From Enterosoma sp964427595 (GTDB lineage: Bacteria > Bacillota_I > Bacilli_A > RFN20 > CAG-288), in assembly GCA_964427595.1 (NCBI GenBank), contig CAYRUQ010000012.1, forward strand, positions 1 through 33,840: DNA of 33,840 nt, in the 5' to 3' direction. Of the stretch, positions 32,492 to 33,840 are shown in pieces. The notes under the pieces were generated by a model. The model was not told the origin of the DNA and did no database searches. It saw only the letters and a program-made list of their open reading frames with translations. Within the stretch, counting starts at the first letter, position 1. Each line of letters opens with the position of its first letter. Made by a program: the position numbers and the translations under genes.

Positions 32492-33694
32492 ATGAAACTG
32501 TGGCAAAAGATTACTATCGGAGTCGTTTCTACTATCGTCGTCCTCGCTGCTGGTTTAGGAATCGCAGTAGCTTGTTTATGGGGAAACGAACTGGCTTCTC
32601 TTTCTACCCTCGTCAAGATTGTTGACACTGATGACGAAAACTACTCTGGCCCTGTCTATCAGATGACGATCAAAGGTGGTTATTACTTCGACGACTTCAT
32701 CGAACAAGGCGGAGCTGCTAGCGACCAAGAATTGATCAATTTCATCGTTGATAACTTAACCAAAGGTATCATCCCTGTCTCCTTAGATGCTCCTACTATC
32801 GGTTGTGCTTCTTTCACTGCCAAAGATACGAGCGGAGATAGATTATTTGCGAGAAACTATGACTTCTCGACAACCACTTCCATGATTGTATATACCGATC
32901 CCGGCGATGATAGACATGCTTCTGTTTCTTCTGTCGATCTTCAGTTCTTAGGAATCGAAGGAGAGATTGATGGACTCATGAGTAAAGCTATTTCTCTAGC
33001 TGCTCCTTATGTTCCTCTTGATGGTATGAATGATGCTGGTGTCAGCTGTGGTATCTATATGTCTTATCAAGGCCCTGGGTCTGGAGCTGTCGCTACTGAT
33101 CAAAACACTGAAAAACCTGATTTGACTTCCACCACTATGTTAAGACTCATCTTAGACTATGCTGATTCTGTCGAAGAGGCAGTCGAACTTGTCAGCCAAT
33201 ACGATCTTCACGATTCAGCTAGCACTTCTTTCCACTACATGGTCGCTGATTCCACCGGAAAGAGCGCCATCCTTGAATGGGTCAACGCTACTGATTCCAC
33301 TGATACTGATGGTTCTGCAAGAGAACTTCACGTCTATTACAATGATGGTGATGAACTCGGTGGAGATGAAGCTGAGAATCAGTTCCAATATGTCACTAAC
33401 TTCATCGTCGCTCCTGATTATTACGAAAGTGAATCCTCGATGTTCGGACTTGATCGTTATAATTACATCAAGGAGAGCATCAACCCTGATGGTAGCAATA
33501 CTGAAGGTGTCTATTCTGAAGCTGATTGCCTAGAGCTACTTAAGAGTGTAGGAAGAAGAACTTGGGATGGTGATACAGCTGGAAGCACGATCACAGTTTG
33601 GTCTGCTCTTTATAATCTCACTGATTTGACTGCTACTTGGGTCTCTAATGAACAATTCGGTGAAGAGACGATGTTCACTTTATCTCTCGCTTAA
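32492..33694 (+). CDS. Membrane-anchored choloylglycine-hydrolase-family amidase
   Basis: The 400-residue protein has an uncleaved-looking membrane anchor at about 7-29, a propeptide-like stretch of about 75 residues, and then an Ntn-hydrolase domain beginning at the nucleophile candidate C105 in PTIGC105ASFTAKD. R121 and D124 in FARNYDF and the Asn in GMNDAGVSCGIYMSY match the conserved residues of linear-amide C-N hydrolases (bile salt hydrolase and penicillin V acylase group). Cys must become N-terminal by removal of the preceding segment. The substrate could be a conjugated bile acid, an N-acyl amino acid or a lactone, and is not readable here. GGAGGTG gives a strong ribosome binding site. 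It is divergent from the dCMP deaminase gene. Confidence 0.85.
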   Translation: MKLWQKITIGVVSTIVVLAAGLGIAVACLWGNELASLSTLVKIVDTDDENYSGPVYQMTIKGGYYFDDFIEQGGAASDQELINFIVDNLTKGIIPVSLDAPTIGCASFTAKDTSGDRLFARNYDFSTTTSMIVYTDPGDDRHASVSSVDLQFLGIEGEIDGLMSKAISLAAPYVPLDGMNDAGVSCGIYMSYQGPGSGAVATDQNTEKPDLTSTTMLRLILDYADSVEEAVELVSQYDLHDSASTSFHYMVADSTGKSAILEWVNATDSTDTDGSARELHVYYNDGDELGGDEAENQFQYVTNFIVAPDYYESESSMFGLDRYNYIKESINPDGSNTEGVYSEADCLELLKSVGRRTWDGDTAGSTITVWSALYNLTDLTATWVSNEQFGEETMFTLSLA

Positions 33695-33722
33695 ATAATC
33701 TGAAATCTTAAAAAATAAATTG

Positions 33723-33751
33723 TTGCTTTTGTCAAGACAGGTCTTTATAAT
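33723..33751 (+). promoter_or_regulatory. tRNA-Val promoter
   Basis: TTGCTT (33723-33728) and TATAAT (33746-33751) are separated by 17 bases, and the tRNA begins 24 bases further on. Confidence 0.7.
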
Positions 33752-33774
33752 CTTCTATGCGCTTGACGCAACAG

Positions 33775-33840
33775 GGGCGTTTAGCTCAGCTGGGAGAGCA
33801 TCTGTTTGACGTACAGAAGGTCATAGGTTCGAGTCCTATA
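33775..33840 (+). tRNA. tRNA-Val(GAC), cut by the window end
   Basis: GGGCGTT begins the acceptor. The D-arm GCTCAGCTGGGAGAGC, the anticodon stem TCTGT/ACAGA with loop TTGACGT (anticodon GAC) and the T-arm ATAGG-TTCGAGT-CCTAT are all present. The 3' acceptor half lies beyond the window, so it is not known whether CCA is encoded or whether more tRNAs follow. Confidence 0.92.

Overview
The window is AT-rich bacterial DNA from a Bacilli-type Firmicute. Shine-Dalgarno sequences are of the GGAGG class. RNase J, Spx, YlbF, RqcH and a full ECF core (EcfA1-EcfA2-EcfT) are present, and TGA is a true stop (for example at the ends of rqcH, def and the CYTH gene), so this is not a Mollicute with the recoded UGA. 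Pyruvate phosphate dikinase, the membrane-anchored choloylglycine-hydrolase-family protein and the compact operons would suit an anaerobic, host-associated lineage near Erysipelotrichales/RF39/Acholeplasmatales. That placement is inference. No rRNA, CRISPR array, transposase or integrase is visible.

Layout. 1-3,430: ppdK on the minus strand, then a 650-base gene-poor gap holding a candidate three-way-junction RNA. 3,430-5,435: a TetR-like regulator and a membrane protein that looks like a site-2 protease without its zinc ligands. 5,495-5,890: tmRNA. 5,990-10,480: an accessory-looking block directly downstream of tmRNA (Fic protein with operator-like repeats, four 23-bp tandem repeats, a DUF4143 ATPase with palindromes upstream, an unknown membrane protein, a DUF1848 protein). 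10,512-12,646: a sugar-1-phosphate transferase, a well-delimited 43-codon gene with its own promoter, leader and terminator, and an unknown polytopic membrane protein. 12,687-15,770: DUF2130 protein and RqcH, divergent. 15,891-19,373: tRNA-Thr(GGT), then an FAD oxidoreductase overlapping a PMT/GT39-like membrane glycosyltransferase. 19,585-20,451: membrane-anchored thioredoxin-fold protein.

20,510-26,959 is housekeeping: ylbF-rsmD-coaD (minus) divergent from def; rnj-maf (plus); nadK, a membrane-anchored EIIB-like protein and a 38-residue membrane peptide (minus); a CYTH protein (plus). 27,053-32,359 is a tight minus-strand cluster: dCMP deaminase, small membrane protein, ecfA1, ecfA2, ecfT, truA, pgsA, spx, several with overlapping stops and starts. 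The window ends with a choloylglycine-hydrolase-family protein and the start of a tRNA-Val(GAC).

How the genes work together. tmRNA and RqcH give two ribosome-rescue routes. The sugar transferase, FAD protein and glycosyltransferase point to surface glycan assembly. The ECF core would energise vitamin uptake with S-components encoded elsewhere. The most noteworthy points are two apparently catalytically dead membrane proteins (pseudo-S2P and pseudo-EIIB), an unusual predicted tmRNA tag ending in Cys-Cys, two unlisted small genes, the repeat-rich Fic/DUF4143 block, and the candidate structured RNA.
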